From Herbiconiux oxytropis (GTDB taxonomy: Bacteria > Actinomycetota > Actinomycetes > Actinomycetales > Microbacteriaceae), in NCBI RefSeq assembly GCF_024979315.1, contig NZ_JANLCK010000002.1, positions 310,001 through 374,000 of the forward strand: a stretch of DNA of 64,000 bases. Direction: 5' to 3'. The translations under genes and the position numbers were made by a program. The notes beneath the pieces were generated by a model that saw nothing but the letters and a program-made list of their open reading frames with translations, was not told where the DNA came from and did no database searches. This document shows positions 41,783 through 52,031 of the stretch, piece by piece (position 1 is the first letter of the stretch; each line of letters opens with the position of its first letter).

Positions 41783-42922
41783 TCAGTCAGGAGAGGTGTC
41801 GGTGTCGTGCACCGGCGACGACGGGAGGTCGTCGTCGGCCGCGATACCGGAGAGGATGACGCTCACCGCGGGCCCGAGGCCCGCAGCGGAGAACTCGGCG
41901 CCCACGGGGGTGCCCGCGCCCGCCGCACCGGCGCTGCCGGCTCCCGAGGACGACGACGGCAGAGGCGCGACGTCGCCGCCGAGCCCGCCCGGTGAGAACG
42001 GGGAACTGCCGCCACCGGGGGCCGAAGGTGTTCCGGAGGCACCCGGTGCAGTCGCAGCTGGCGCTGCCGTGGGAGCATCGATGGACGTGCCGGCGGGGGC
42101 CGGCGCGGAGGTGGAGAAAAGCGCGAGGGACGCGGCCAGGGCCGATCCGCTGATCGCCGGAGACGCGACGACCGAGCCGCCGGCGAGGCCCGTAGGAAGG
42201 GCGGAGAAACCGGGGAGATCGGCGTCGATGCCGAGGCCGGAGCCATCGGTGCCGGGGGTGCCGGGGTCTCCGGGAACGACCGGGATGCTCGGGAATCCGG
42301 GGATCTGGCCGCCGTCGGCGGGAGCATCCACGACCGGGGCGACGACCCCGTCGACCGCCGGGAGAACAGCTCCGGAGACACCCTCGAGGGCGCCGTCCAC
42401 GGTGCCGGCGACCGGTGCGGTGACGGTGCCGACCGGCGCCGACCCGACGACTTCGGGAACGACCGGCAGGGCCGCGACGACTCCGTCGACGGCCTCGGCG
42501 ACCGGCGTCACCACCGACTCGACGGGCGCAGAATCCACCACGTCGGAGACGGCCTGGGTGACCTCGGGGACGACCTCCACGACCTCGGCCACGGGAGCCT
42601 CGACCGGCTCAGGGAGCGCTTCGACGACGGGCTCGACGACCGGCGTCACGACGTTCTCCGTGACGCCCGACACGACCCGGTCGACGACGTCCGTGACCGA
42701 CCCGAGCGCGGGATCCACCGACGACACCGTCGACCCGACGCCCTCGAGCACGCCGCCGAGCAGCGGATCGCCCTCGGCGGCAGAGGCCGGCGAACCACCG
42801 AAGACGGCGCCCGCCACCAGGAGCCCGGCGGCGACGCCGACGGCTCCCAGGCCGATGCGCAGGAAACGGCCCGAGCGCGTGCGAGCGGGTTCGATCTGGT
42901 CGTCGTTCGTCATTGCGTCCAC
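41783..42922 (-). CDS. Secreted Val/Pro-rich protein, unknown
   Basis: 379 residues. A basic N-terminus and signal helix (about 18-47, ending PASAA) lead to a region (about 50-210) of short repeats such as VVTPVVEPVVEALPEPV, rich in Val, Pro and Glu, then a Gly/Ser/Ala/Pro low-complexity C-terminal half. No known domain or LPXTG motif was seen. The GTG at 42922 is chosen because a full AAGGAGGTGA ribosome-binding site lies at the right distance. The gene precedes the chaplin-like gene by 122 bases on the same strand, so the two may act together at the surface. Confidence 0.65.
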   Translation of the reverse strand: MDAMTNDDQIEPARTRSGRFLRIGLGAVGVAAGLLVAGAVFGGSPASAAEGDPLLGGVLEGVGSTVSSVDPALGSVTDVVDRVVSGVTENVVTPVVEPVVEALPEPVEAPVAEVVEVVPEVTQAVSDVVDSAPVESVVTPVAEAVDGVVAALPVVPEVVGSAPVGTVTAPVAGTVDGALEGVSGAVLPAVDGVVAPVVDAPADGGQIPGFPSIPVVPGDPGTPGTDGSGLGIDADLPGFSALPTGLAGGSVVASPAISGSALAASLALFSTSAPAPAGTSIDAPTAAPAATAPGASGTPSAPGGGSSPFSPGGLGGDVAPLPSSSSGAGSAGAAGAGTPVGAEFSAAGLGPAVSVILSGIAADDDLPSSPVHDTDTSPD

Positions 42923-43014
42923 GGGGCGTCACCTCCTTCTTCGGATAGTTACGTCCACACCACTCCTCGACACCTGTCGCGTCAAGGCCCGCGCCTCCAC
43001 GTTCCGCGGAGCTT

Positions 43015-43044
43015 CAGTAGTCCCTCAGTAGTTTGCTCAGTAGT
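43015..43044. promoter_or_regulatory. Three phased CAGTAGT direct repeats
   Basis: CAGTAGT occurs at 43015, 43026 and 43038, spaced 11 and 12 bases, about one helical turn. The last also forms CTCA-GTAG-TGAG. They lie 93-122 bases upstream of the secreted-protein gene start and could be a regulator binding array. Confidence 0.5.
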
Positions 43045-43102
43045 GAGAACCCACTCGCCTGACGCACTGGAGGTGGGCCACCATCGGCATGAAGCGGGCA
43101 CG

Positions 43103-43137
43103 AAAAAGAGGAGCCACCCCGAAGGGCGACTCCTCTT
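43103..43137 (-). terminator. Rho-independent terminator of the sigma factor gene
   Basis: On the minus strand AAGAGGAG pairs with CTCCTCTT around an inner CGCCC/GGGGTGG stem with a TTCG tip, and the stem runs directly into TTTTT. It lies 14 bases after the sigma gene stop. This is the most classical terminator in the window. Confidence 0.9.
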
Positions 43138-43150
43138 AATACTCGTGCGA

Positions 43151-44125
43151 CTACGCGATCAGGTAGTCGTGCAGCGACTCGTCGCGGAGCATGCCGAGCG
43201 CACGACGCTGGATCTGTCGGGCCCGCTCACGCGAGACCCCGAGCACGTCGCCGATCTGGTCGAACGACATGGGGTCTTCACCATCGAGGCCGAACCGCAT
43301 GCACACGACGCGCGCCTCGCGCGGAGGCAGGGTGGCGAGCGCCACCGACAGGTCATGGTGCTGCAGCGACGCCGCAGCGGCATCGAAGGGCTGGGCCTGC
43401 GTGGTGTCCTCGATCAGGTCGCCGAGCTCGGCGTCGTCGTCTCCGACGGGCGTGTGGATCGACACCGTGTCGCGACCGTGGCGGATGAGCTCCTGCACCT
43501 TCTGCGGCGGCAGGTCGACGGCGGAGGCCACCTCGTCGATCGTGGCCTCGCGGCCGAGCTCGATCATGAGCCGGCGCTGCATGCGCGTGATCGCCGAGAT
43601 CTTCTCCGACGTGTGCACGGGGATGCGGATGATGCGCCCGCTGTCGGCGAGGGCGCGGTTGATCGACTGCTTGATCCACCACGAGCCGTAGGTGGAGAAC
43701 TTGAAGCCGGCCTGGTAGTCGAACTTCTCGACCGCACGCACGAGGCCGATGTTGCCCTCCTGGATCAGGTCGAGGAAGGGCAGCCCGCGCTCGAGGTAGC
43801 GCTTGGCGATGGAGACGACGAGACGGAGGTTGGCCTGGATGAGCTGGCGCTTGGCAGCCTGTCCATCGCGGGCGAGCCACTGCAGCTCGCGCTTGAGCGT
43901 GGCATCCATGAGGGGGGTCTCCGACAGCTTCTCGTCGGCGAGCACGCCCACCTCGATGCGCCGGCCGAGGTCGACCTCGTCTTCGGCGGTGAGCAGGGGG
44001 GTGCGGCCGATCTGGCGGAGGTAGTCCTTCACCGGGTCCTCGGAGGCGCCGCGGATGTCGGTCAGACGCGCCTGGGGCTCGGCGTCGTCGATCTCAGGGG
44101 CTGTCGTGACTGCTGTGCGTGACAT
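43151..44125 (-). CDS. RNA polymerase sigma factor, sigma-70 group 2 (SigB-like)
   Basis: 324 residues. Region 1.2 ([21 protein letters not shown]), region 2 with [20 protein letters not shown] and [20 protein letters not shown], region 3, and region 4.2 with [23 protein letters not shown] are all present. It lacks the long acidic N-terminus of the primary sigma HrdB/SigA, so it is a group 2 factor like corynebacterial SigB, used in stationary phase and stress. The ATG at 44125 has GGAG upstream; the earlier open frame is not sigma-like. Confidence 0.88.
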   Translation of the reverse strand: MSRTAVTTAPEIDDAEPQARLTDIRGASEDPVKDYLRQIGRTPLLTAEDEVDLGRRIEVGVLADEKLSETPLMDATLKRELQWLARDGQAAKRQLIQANLRLVVSIAKRYLERGLPFLDLIQEGNIGLVRAVEKFDYQAGFKFSTYGSWWIKQSINRALADSGRIIRIPVHTSEKISAITRMQRRLMIELGREATIDEVASAVDLPPQKVQELIRHGRDTVSIHTPVGDDDAELGDLIEDTTQAQPFDAAAASLQHHDLSVALATLPPREARVVCMRFGLDGEDPMSFDQIGDVLGVSRERARQIQRRALGMLRDESLHDYLIA

Positions 44126-44238
44126 GTCATCTCCGTATCTGCATCGAATGCTGCACTGGTGTGAAACCGTTCGACCATCAGGTCGTATCGGCAGGTTAGC
44201 CTCGCAACCGACGTCCCCCCTAATGGGGGTTCGGGGGG

Positions 44239-44356
44239 TTGACAAGGGACGTCTCGACCCACTAGTACCTAGTTCATCTAACATCTTGTCAGCCTTACTC
44301 CTTCGATTTCAAGAGATTCTTCCCGGCGATCTTCCCCGGATTCCCGCGGATAGACT
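44239..44356 (+). promoter_or_regulatory. Candidate promoters of the copper-linked genes
   Basis: TTGACA at 44239-44244 is a perfect -35 hexamer; 18 bases later stands TAGTAC, a weak -10. TAGACT at 44351-44356, 18 bases before the ATG at 44375, is a better -10 candidate and is followed by GGGGAA as ribosome-binding site. The region between is unusually AT-rich for this genome. Confidence 0.4.
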
Positions 44357-44374
44357 GGGTTCGGGGAACGACGG

Positions 44375-45127
44375 ATGGCAGGGCGAATGAGCGACAGGAT
44401 CACGCGGGTCGCCCGCGGACTCGTCGCCGCGACCGTCGCCGTCTTCGCTGCGGCCTTCTCCCACGTCGTCGCCGGGGGAGGTGCGCCGGGAGCGCCGGGC
44501 TTCGCCCTCGCCGCCGCCTTCGCGGTGCTCGTCTGCGTCGCGCTCGCGGGTCGACGGCTCCGGATGCTCACTCTCGCGGTGTCGATCCTGAGCAGCCAGT
44601 TCGTCTTCCACCTGCTGTTCGAGGTGGGCGGGGGAGCGGCCGCGTCGGCATCGGCACCCGGCGGCCTCCACGCGGCTCACGCGGGGCATGCAGGCCTCGA
44701 CGGCTACGGCGCCCTCGCCGCTCAGCTGGGCGCGTCGGTGGCGGATGCGTCGGGTGCGGCCGGCCACGGGCATCCGGCGTTCGTGATGTGGGCCTCACAC
44801 GCCGTGGCCGCCATCGTCACGATCGTCGCCCTGCGCCGCGGCGAGCAGACGATCGCGCGGTTGCGCGAGCTCGGCCGCACGACGCCGGGCACGCCCGGCA
44901 TCGGCCTCCTCCGTCCTGGCCGCGCCCTCGCTCGCGCCTTCGCCGCCGTGATCGGTCGCGCTCGCATCGCCGGGCTCGCGCAGAGCCCCGCCCGCCCGGC
45001 CGGACACGTGCGGCCCATGGTGGCCGAGGCCCCGGACCTCCTCCGAGACCTGCTGGTGGTGGCGGGGAGCCTTCGCCACCGCGGCCCGCCGCGCTCACCG
45101 CGCGCGCTTCTCGCCCACCCCGCCTGA
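44375..45127 (+). CDS. Hypothetical membrane protein, His-rich, in copper gene group
   Basis: 250 residues with three to four membrane helices in the first 160 residues and a basic cytoplasmic C-terminal third. An external loop reads HAAHAGHAG and later GHGHPAFV, giving a His cluster suited to metal binding. The ATG at 44375 has GGGGAA six bases upstream; an in-frame ATG at 44387 (MSDRITRVARG) is an alternative. No named family was recognised. It precedes YcnI and CopC genes, so a part in copper handling is likely by context. Confidence 0.6.
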   Translation: MAGRMSDRITRVARGLVAATVAVFAAAFSHVVAGGGAPGAPGFALAAAFAVLVCVALAGRRLRMLTLAVSILSSQFVFHLLFEVGGGAAASASAPGGLHAAHAGHAGLDGYGALAAQLGASVADASGAAGHGHPAFVMWASHAVAAIVTIVALRRGEQTIARLRELGRTTPGTPGIGLLRPGRALARAFAAVIGRARIAGLAQSPARPAGHVRPMVAEAPDLLRDLLVVAGSLRHRGPPRSPRALLAHPA

Positions 45128-45231
45128 CCGGCCGGATCCTCCGCCCTGGTCCTCGAGGGGTGCGCCGCGCGCTCCCGCTCGATTCCCGCACGGCGACCGT
45201 CGTGCGGTGACCAGATCTCGAAGGACCCATC

Positions 45232-46023
45232 ATGACCAAGCAATCCCGCGCGCGCCTCGGAACCGTCGGCGCCGCATCCGCTCTTCTCACCGCCGCCGTC
45301 GTGCTGGCGGCGCCCCTCGCCGCGAGCGCGCACGTGCATGTCGACCCGGCGACCGCCGTGGCCGGCGGCTACGCCACCCTCACCTTCAAGGTGCCCAACG
45401 AATCGGAGACCGCGAGCACGAACCGCATCGAGGTCGACCTGCCCACCGACACCCCCTTCACGAGCGTGAGCTACCAGCCCGTGCCCGGCTGGAGCGCCGA
45501 GGTGATCGAGGGGCCCCTGCCCGAGCCCATCACGGTCGGCGACGCGACGCTCACCACAGCACCGCTCTCGGTGGTGTGGACCGCCGACGACGGGGTGGGG
45601 ATCGTGGACGGGCAGTTCCAGGAGTTCCCGATCTCGGTCGGGCCCGTGCCCGACACCGACGACGTGGTGCTGCCGGCGCACCAGGGCTACACCGATGGCT
45701 CGGTGGTCGACTGGGCGGATGCCCCGCTCGAGTCGGGTGAGGAGCCGGAGCACCCGGCGCCCGTGCTCGTGATCGATCGGAGTGCGGATGAGGCAGCCGG
45801 ACACGGCGCGCACGGCGGAGGCGCTGACGCGGCGGCCGACACGGCTGGCGGCGGGGGCGACGTCACGGCGACGGCGGCCGCCGCCTCCGAGGGGCCGGAC
45901 CCCCTCTCGCTCGGGCTCGGGATCGGCGGGTTCGGACTCGGTGCGATCGCGCTCGTGGTGGCGGTCGTCGCGCTGCTGCGCCGTCCCGCCGACGAGCAGT
46001 CGCGCACGGAGGTGAACGCATGA
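45232..46023 (+). CDS. YcnI-family copper-binding membrane protein (DUF1775)
   Basis: 263 residues. The signal peptide ends ASA and the mature protein starts HVHVDP; the N-terminal His is the known copper(II) ligand of YcnI, working with a conserved Trp and Glu (here WSAEVIEG is a candidate). The DUF1775 beta domain (about 35-165) has GGYATLTFKVPNES and RIEVDLPTDTPF. A Gly/Ala linker leads to a C-terminal membrane helix. It ends overlapping the CopC start (ATGA). It probably delivers or stores copper at the cell surface. Confidence 0.88.
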   Translation: MTKQSRARLGTVGAASALLTAAVVLAAPLAASAHVHVDPATAVAGGYATLTFKVPNESETASTNRIEVDLPTDTPFTSVSYQPVPGWSAEVIEGPLPEPITVGDATLTTAPLSVVWTADDGVGIVDGQFQEFPISVGPVPDTDDVVLPAHQGYTDGSVVDWADAPLESGEEPEHPAPVLVIDRSADEAAGHGAHGGGADAAADTAGGGGDVTATAAAASEGPDPLSLGLGIGGFGLGAIALVVAVVALLRRPADEQSRTEVNA

Positions 46024-46661
46024 CCGCGCTGCGACGAGCACTGGCCGGCGTGACCGCCGCGACGGTCGTGGTCGCAGGCTTGCTCCTCGGGGGAGTCGTC
46101 GGAGCGGGCAGCGCCTCGGCCCACGACTACCTCGTGTCGACGGCCCCCGCCGCCGACACGACCGTCACCGAGCCGCTCACGCAGGTGGTGCTCGGGTTCA
46201 ACGAGCCGCCACTGACCGACTTCGCCTCGGCGATCGCCATCGAGGTGCGGGATGCGGCGGGGGCGAACATCGTGACCGATCCGGTCTCGATCGTCGACAG
46301 CACCCTCACGGTGTCGGTGGCGCCGACGGCCCAGGGCGAGTACACGGTGCTGTGGCAGACCGTCTCCTCCGACGGGCATCCGGTGTCGGGGGAGTACGGG
46401 TTCACCTACGCGGGGCCCGTGGCTGAGCCGACGCCCACGGCCACGCCTGGCGCCGGCGAGGATCCCACGTCGGCACCCACGCCGCCCGCGTCTGCGGAGC
46501 CGGATGAGACCGCCACGGCCTCGCCCGACGCATCCGGAACCATCGCCGAGAGCGGCGACTCCGGAGCCCTCGTCTGGGTCGGGCTCGGCGGCGCGTTGAT
46601 CGTGCTGGCGATCGCCGGCGGGGTGGTGGCCCTCGTCACCAGGCACCGCAGGGCCGCCTGA
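46020..46661 (+). CDS. CopC-domain copper resistance protein
   Basis: 213 residues. The signal peptide ends SASA and the mature protein begins HDYLVSTAPAADTTV; the N-terminal His and the later SDGHPVSGEYGF His are the copper(II) ligands of CopC. The domain (about 40-135) is followed by a Pro/Thr linker and a C-terminal membrane helix with basic tail, so it is anchored. CopC usually works with CopD; here CopD is only found fused to CtaG at 14.9 kb. It is coupled to YcnI by a four-base overlap. Confidence 0.9.
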   Translation: MTALRRALAGVTAATVVVAGLLLGGVVGAGSASAHDYLVSTAPAADTTVTEPLTQVVLGFNEPPLTDFASAIAIEVRDAAGANIVTDPVSIVDSTLTVSVAPTAQGEYTVLWQTVSSDGHPVSGEYGFTYAGPVAEPTPTATPGAGEDPTSAPTPPASAEPDETATASPDASGTIAESGDSGALVWVGLGGALIVLAIAGGVVALVTRHRRAA

Positions 46662-46726
46662 CGACCGGCTGAAGGGAGCGCCGCCGCTCGACCCGTGTGG
46701 TCGGCGGTGGCGCTCCTCGGTCGTCA
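46659..46726. terminator. Bidirectional hairpin containing both stop codons
   Basis: The outer stem TGACGACCG/CGGTCGTCA (nine pairs) begins and ends with the stop codons of the convergent CopC and MFS genes. An inner stem GGAGCGCCGCC with GGTGGCGCTCC (eleven pairs, one wobble) follows. It should terminate transcription from both directions. Confidence 0.85.
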
Positions 46727-48115
46727 GCGACCCGCATCCACCTTCGAGCGCACCGGGATGAGCAGCAGCAGCCCCACGAGCAGCACGAGCACGATGCCGA
46801 GGATGCCCCAGTACTGCACGTTCACCCCGGGGCCGGCGATCGCGGCGCCGATGCCGATGAAGATCGTGAACATGGCGGGCGAGAGGAACGTGGCCGCCTT
46901 GCCGGTGGTGGCGTAGAGGCCGAAGATCTCGCCGTCGCGCCCCTCGGGGATGCGCCGGGCGAGGAACGAGCGGCTCGCCGACTGCGCGGGGCCGACGAAC
47001 GCACAGAGCGCGAGGCCGAAGATCCAGAAGACGGTCTGCCCGCCGTCGTGCAGGAAGAACACGGCCGATCCGCAGATGACGAGCCCCACGAGGGCCGTGA
47101 CGATCACGGGCTTGGCGCCGAACCGGTCGTCGAGAAGGCCCACCACGATGGTCGAGGCCCCCGCCACGATATTGGCGGCGATGGCGAAGATGATGACCTC
47201 GCCCGAGGAGAAGCCGAACGATCCGGCCGCGAGGACCCCGCCGAAGGTGAACACGCCCGTGAGGCCGTCGCGGAAGACGGCGCTCGCGAGCAGGAAGTAG
47301 ACGGTCTGGCGGCTCTCGCGGTAGAGCGTGCGGATGTCGCGGAACAGGATGCGGTACGACTCGGCGAAGCTCACCCGCCCGGCGGCCGGCGCCGGGTTCT
47401 CGAGCGTGCCCACGGCCTTCGGCGAGCTGTACTCGGGCACGGAGAGCAGCACGGGCAATGCGAACAGCCCGAACCAGATGGCGGAGACGAGCACGGTGAC
47501 GCGGATCGGATAGCCGTCGGTGTCGGGCACGCCGAACAGGGCGCTGCCGCCGATCGGCTCGATGAACCCGAAGTAGACGAACAGCAGCAGCACGATGCCG
47601 CCGACGTAGCCCATGCCCCAGCCGAAGCCCGAGACCTTGCCGATGGTCGCGCGGGTCGACACCTGGCGGATCATGGCGTTGTAGTTGACGCCGGCGAACT
47701 CGAAGAACACGGTGCCGACGGCGAGCAGCAGGAGGCCGAGCCAGAGGTAGGAGGGGTCCGGCGCCACGAAGAACATCAGCGCCGAGAGCAGCACGACGAT
47801 GTAGGTGTTGACGCCGAGCCAGAGCTTGCGCCGGCCGCGCCGGTCGGAGCGCTGGCCCGTGACGGGGGCGAGCAGGGCCACGAGCACGCCCGCGATGGTC
47901 ATGGCGATTCCGAGCTGGGCCGACACCGCGGTCTCGCCGCCGAACGCGTCGCTCGTGAGATAGACCGTGAAGACGAACGTGGTGATGACGGCGTTGAAGG
48001 AGGCCGACCCCCAGTCCCACAGCCCCCAGGCCAGCACGTGACTCCGCTTGGGGGCCGGGCCCTCCGCGGCGCCGGCGGGGGCGGAGGTGGAGGGGGTGGG
48101 CGTGCCGTCGGTCAT
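46724..48115 (-). CDS. MFS transporter, UMF1/Atg22-like family
   Basis: 463 residues with 12 membrane helices. The start region LAWGLWDWGSASFNAVITTFVFTVYL is typical of the UMF1 family, bacterial relatives of the yeast vacuolar effluxer Atg22. GQRSDRRGRRKLWLG is the MFS motif A loop. The substrate is unknown; amino acid efflux is known for Atg22. The ATG at 48115 is supported by TACTGT exactly six bases upstream, so the longer frame with a Cys/Arg-rich extension is rejected. Confidence 0.85.
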   Translation of the reverse strand: MTDGTPTPSTSAPAGAAEGPAPKRSHVLAWGLWDWGSASFNAVITTFVFTVYLTSDAFGGETAVSAQLGIAMTIAGVLVALLAPVTGQRSDRRGRRKLWLGVNTYIVVLLSALMFFVAPDPSYLWLGLLLLAVGTVFFEFAGVNYNAMIRQVSTRATIGKVSGFGWGMGYVGGIVLLLFVYFGFIEPIGGSALFGVPDTDGYPIRVTVLVSAIWFGLFALPVLLSVPEYSSPKAVGTLENPAPAAGRVSFAESYRILFRDIRTLYRESRQTVYFLLASAVFRDGLTGVFTFGGVLAAGSFGFSSGEVIIFAIAANIVAGASTIVVGLLDDRFGAKPVIVTALVGLVICGSAVFFLHDGGQTVFWIFGLALCAFVGPAQSASRSFLARRIPEGRDGEIFGLYATTGKAATFLSPAMFTIFIGIGAAIAGPGVNVQYWGILGIVLVLLVGLLLLIPVRSKVDAGR

Positions 48116-48121
48116 GGAGTC

Positions 48122-48127
48122 ACAGTA
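48122..48127 (-). promoter_or_regulatory. -10 element TACTGT, leaderless start (minus strand)
   Basis: On the minus strand TACTGT is followed by six bases (GACTCC) and the MFS ATG at 48115. It decides between several in-frame starts. Confidence 0.6.
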
Positions 48128-48212
48128 ATGCCGGGCGGTGAACAATCGGGGTCCTAGGGAGTCCATAGTCCGGTCGAAGCGTGCGCACGGACGAGGCGGG
48201 TGGGATGGGCTC

Positions 48213-49418
48213 ATGACCTCGAAGACCTTCCGCCGCCGCACCGGCGTCGTCGCGTGCCTGTCCGCCTTCACCGTCGCGAGCGCGCTCGTCGTGGGAGCCG
48301 CCGCCTACGCCGTGGGGCAGTCGGAGGCGACCGCCTCCTCCTCCGCGCCTGCTGCCTCCCCCGCTGCTGCCTCCGCCTCTGGCGCCGTGTCCCTCCGCCC
48401 GCACTCGCAGGTGCCGCTGGATCCATACGCCTACCACTCGTACGATCCGCACGCGCAGGGGTCCACGGCATCCGGAACCGCCACGATCGACGCCGTGGCC
48501 GCGAGCGCCGAGCAGACCACCGGGGTCGTGACCATCGTCTCCGATCTCGCCTACGAGGGCGCGCAGTCGGCGGGCAGCGGGATCGTGCTCACGAGCGACG
48601 GCCTCATCCTCACCAACAACCACGTGATCGAGGGCTCGACGGGCATCGAGGTGACGGATGAGCTCACCGGCGCCGTCTACAGCGCCACCGTGGTGGGCAC
48701 CGACGCCACGCACGACATAGCCGTGCTGCAGCTCGACGGCGCGAGCGGGCTCGAGACGGCCGCGCTCGCGACCGGGGACGACGACGGCACAGCGGGCGTG
48801 GGCGTGGGCGACACCGTCACCGCGGTCGGCAACGCCGAGGGCACGGGCGACCTCGTGGCCGCCACCGGCACCGTGACCGCGCTCGAGCAGTCCATCACCA
48901 CACAGAGCGAGACCGGCGCCCCGGGCGAGAGCCTCACCGGTCTCATCCAGGTCGACGCCGACATCGTCTCGGGCGACTCGGGCGGCCCCTTGGTGAACAC
49001 GGCCGGCGAGGTCGTGGGCATCGACACGGCCGCGTCGTCCGGCACCGCCGACATCACGGGCTTCGCCATCCCGATCGAGGACGCGCTCGACATCGTGGCG
49101 CAGATCGGCGCGGGTGCCGACACCGAGTTCATCGAGATCGGCTACCCGGGGTTCCTCGGGGTCGGGATCGGCGCGAGCAGTGGAGCAGCCGGTGCCGTCG
49201 TGGCCGGAGTCTACGAAGGCACCCCGGCAGAGGCGGCCGGCCTCGCCGCCGGAGACGTCATCACGGCCGTCGACGGTGTGCCGGTCTCGAGCGCCACCGA
49301 GCTCACCGCGAACCTGGGAACGCGGGAGCCCGGCGAGACGGTGACGCTGGAATGGACGACGGCCGCGGGAGCGGCCGCATCCGCCGCCGTGACGCTGATC
49401 GCCGGACCCGCCGCTTGA
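48213..49418 (+). CDS. HtrA/DegP-type serine protease with PDZ domain
   Basis: 401 residues. One N-terminal membrane helix or signal anchor (about 10-35), a Ser/Ala linker, a trypsin-like domain with catalytic His137 (ILTNNHVIEG), Asp168 (THDIAVLQL) and Ser256 (GDSGGPLVN), then a PDZ domain (about 305-395; GDVITAVDGVPV). It degrades or senses misfolded envelope proteins. The ATG at 48213 fits the MTSKTFRRRTG signal start. It ends six bases before the HAIR operator of the dnaK operon. Confidence 0.92.
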   Translation: MTSKTFRRRTGVVACLSAFTVASALVVGAAAYAVGQSEATASSSAPAASPAAASASGAVSLRPHSQVPLDPYAYHSYDPHAQGSTASGTATIDAVAASAEQTTGVVTIVSDLAYEGAQSAGSGIVLTSDGLILTNNHVIEGSTGIEVTDELTGAVYSATVVGTDATHDIAVLQLDGASGLETAALATGDDDGTAGVGVGDTVTAVGNAEGTGDLVAATGTVTALEQSITTQSETGAPGESLTGLIQVDADIVSGDSGGPLVNTAGEVVGIDTAASSGTADITGFAIPIEDALDIVAQIGAGADTEFIEIGYPGFLGVGIGASSGAAGAVVAGVYEGTPAEAAGLAAGDVITAVDGVPVSSATELTANLGTREPGETVTLEWTTAAGAAASAAVTLIAGPAA

Positions 49419-49423
49419 GCTAA

Positions 49424-49444
49424 CTTGAGTCTCCGAGACTCAAG
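49424..49444. promoter_or_regulatory. HAIR operator (HspR site), perfect
   Basis: CTTGAGT-N7-ACTCAAG, a full match to the HspR-associated inverted repeat. It lies 134 bases upstream of dnaK, directly after the htrA stop. HspR is the fourth gene of the operon, giving the known DnaK-HspR feedback loop. Confidence 0.93.
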
Positions 49445-49486
49445 TTTTGCTGTGAGAACTTGACGCCGAACCGCAGTCGTGGAAAA

Positions 49487-49507
49487 CTTGAGGTCACAAG
49501 GCTCAGG
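49487..49507. promoter_or_regulatory. Second, imperfect HAIR-like site
   Basis: CTTGAGG-N7-GCTCAGG agrees with the HAIR consensus at 11 of 14 arm positions, with the correct seven-base spacer. It lies nearer to dnaK than the perfect site and could bind a second HspR dimer. Confidence 0.5.
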
Positions 49508-49577
49508 TCTTGGACGGACTTTACACAGACTCAGGCTTCAACAGGCTCAGGCAACGCAACAGAAGGAGACAGCCACT

Positions 49578-51446
<1,869 letters not shown>

Positions 51447-51449
51447 CCC

Positions 51450-52031
51450 ATGACTGACGACAAGGACACCGGTCGTCAGCCTGATGACGAATCGGGCGCC
51501 TCTTCAGAAGAGACGCCCGATTCGGGGTTCATCGAGGCTGAAGGACCAGACGTGGAGACCTCGCTGACCGACGCCGACCTCTCGTTCCTCTCGGGACAGA
51601 GCTCGGCCGACGAACTGGCCGCCGAGCGGCTGGCCGACCTGCAGCGGGTCACGGCCGAGTACGCCAACTACCGCAAGCGCACCGAGGCGAACCGCGAGGT
51701 CGACAAGGAGCGTGCCGTGGGCGAGGTCGTGAAGGTGCTGCTCCCGGTGCTCGACGACCTCGACCGGGCGGCCAAGCACGGCGACCTCGAGGAGGGCGGC
51801 CCGTTCACGGCCATCGCCGCGAAGCTGCGTTCCGGTGTCGAGCGCGTGGGGCTCAAGCCCTTCGCGGCGCCCGGCGAGGAGTTCGACCCTCAGATCCACG
51901 AGGCGATCTTCCAGCAGCCTTCCGACGACGTCACCGCGCCCGTGATCGCCGATGTGGTGGAGTCGGGGTACTACCTCGGCTCGTCGCTGCTGCGCGCCGC
52001 GAAGGTCGTGGTGGCGGTGCCCAATGGCTAG
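51450..52031 (+). CDS. grpE: Nucleotide exchange factor GrpE
   Basis: 193 residues. An acidic disordered N-terminus (about 1-50) precedes the long helix with ADLQRVTAEYANYRKRTEANRE and the C-terminal beta domain (FDPQIHEAIFQQPS). GrpE releases ADP from DnaK. It starts three bases after dnaK and overlaps dnaJ by eight bases. Confidence 0.96.
   Translation: MTDDKDTGRQPDDESGASSEETPDSGFIEAEGPDVETSLTDADLSFLSGQSSADELAAERLADLQRVTAEYANYRKRTEANREVDKERAVGEVVKVLLPVLDDLDRAAKHGDLEEGGPFTAIAAKLRSGVERVGLKPFAAPGEEFDPQIHEAIFQQPSDDVTAPVIADVVESGYYLGSSLLRAAKVVVAVPNG

Noticed and set aside
39748-41859. Plus-strand open frame of 703 codons across the chaplin-like gene
   Set aside because: Its translation is the reverse complement of coding repeats (Val-Gly-Ser runs) without a signal peptide; the minus-strand frame has signal, domains and anchor.
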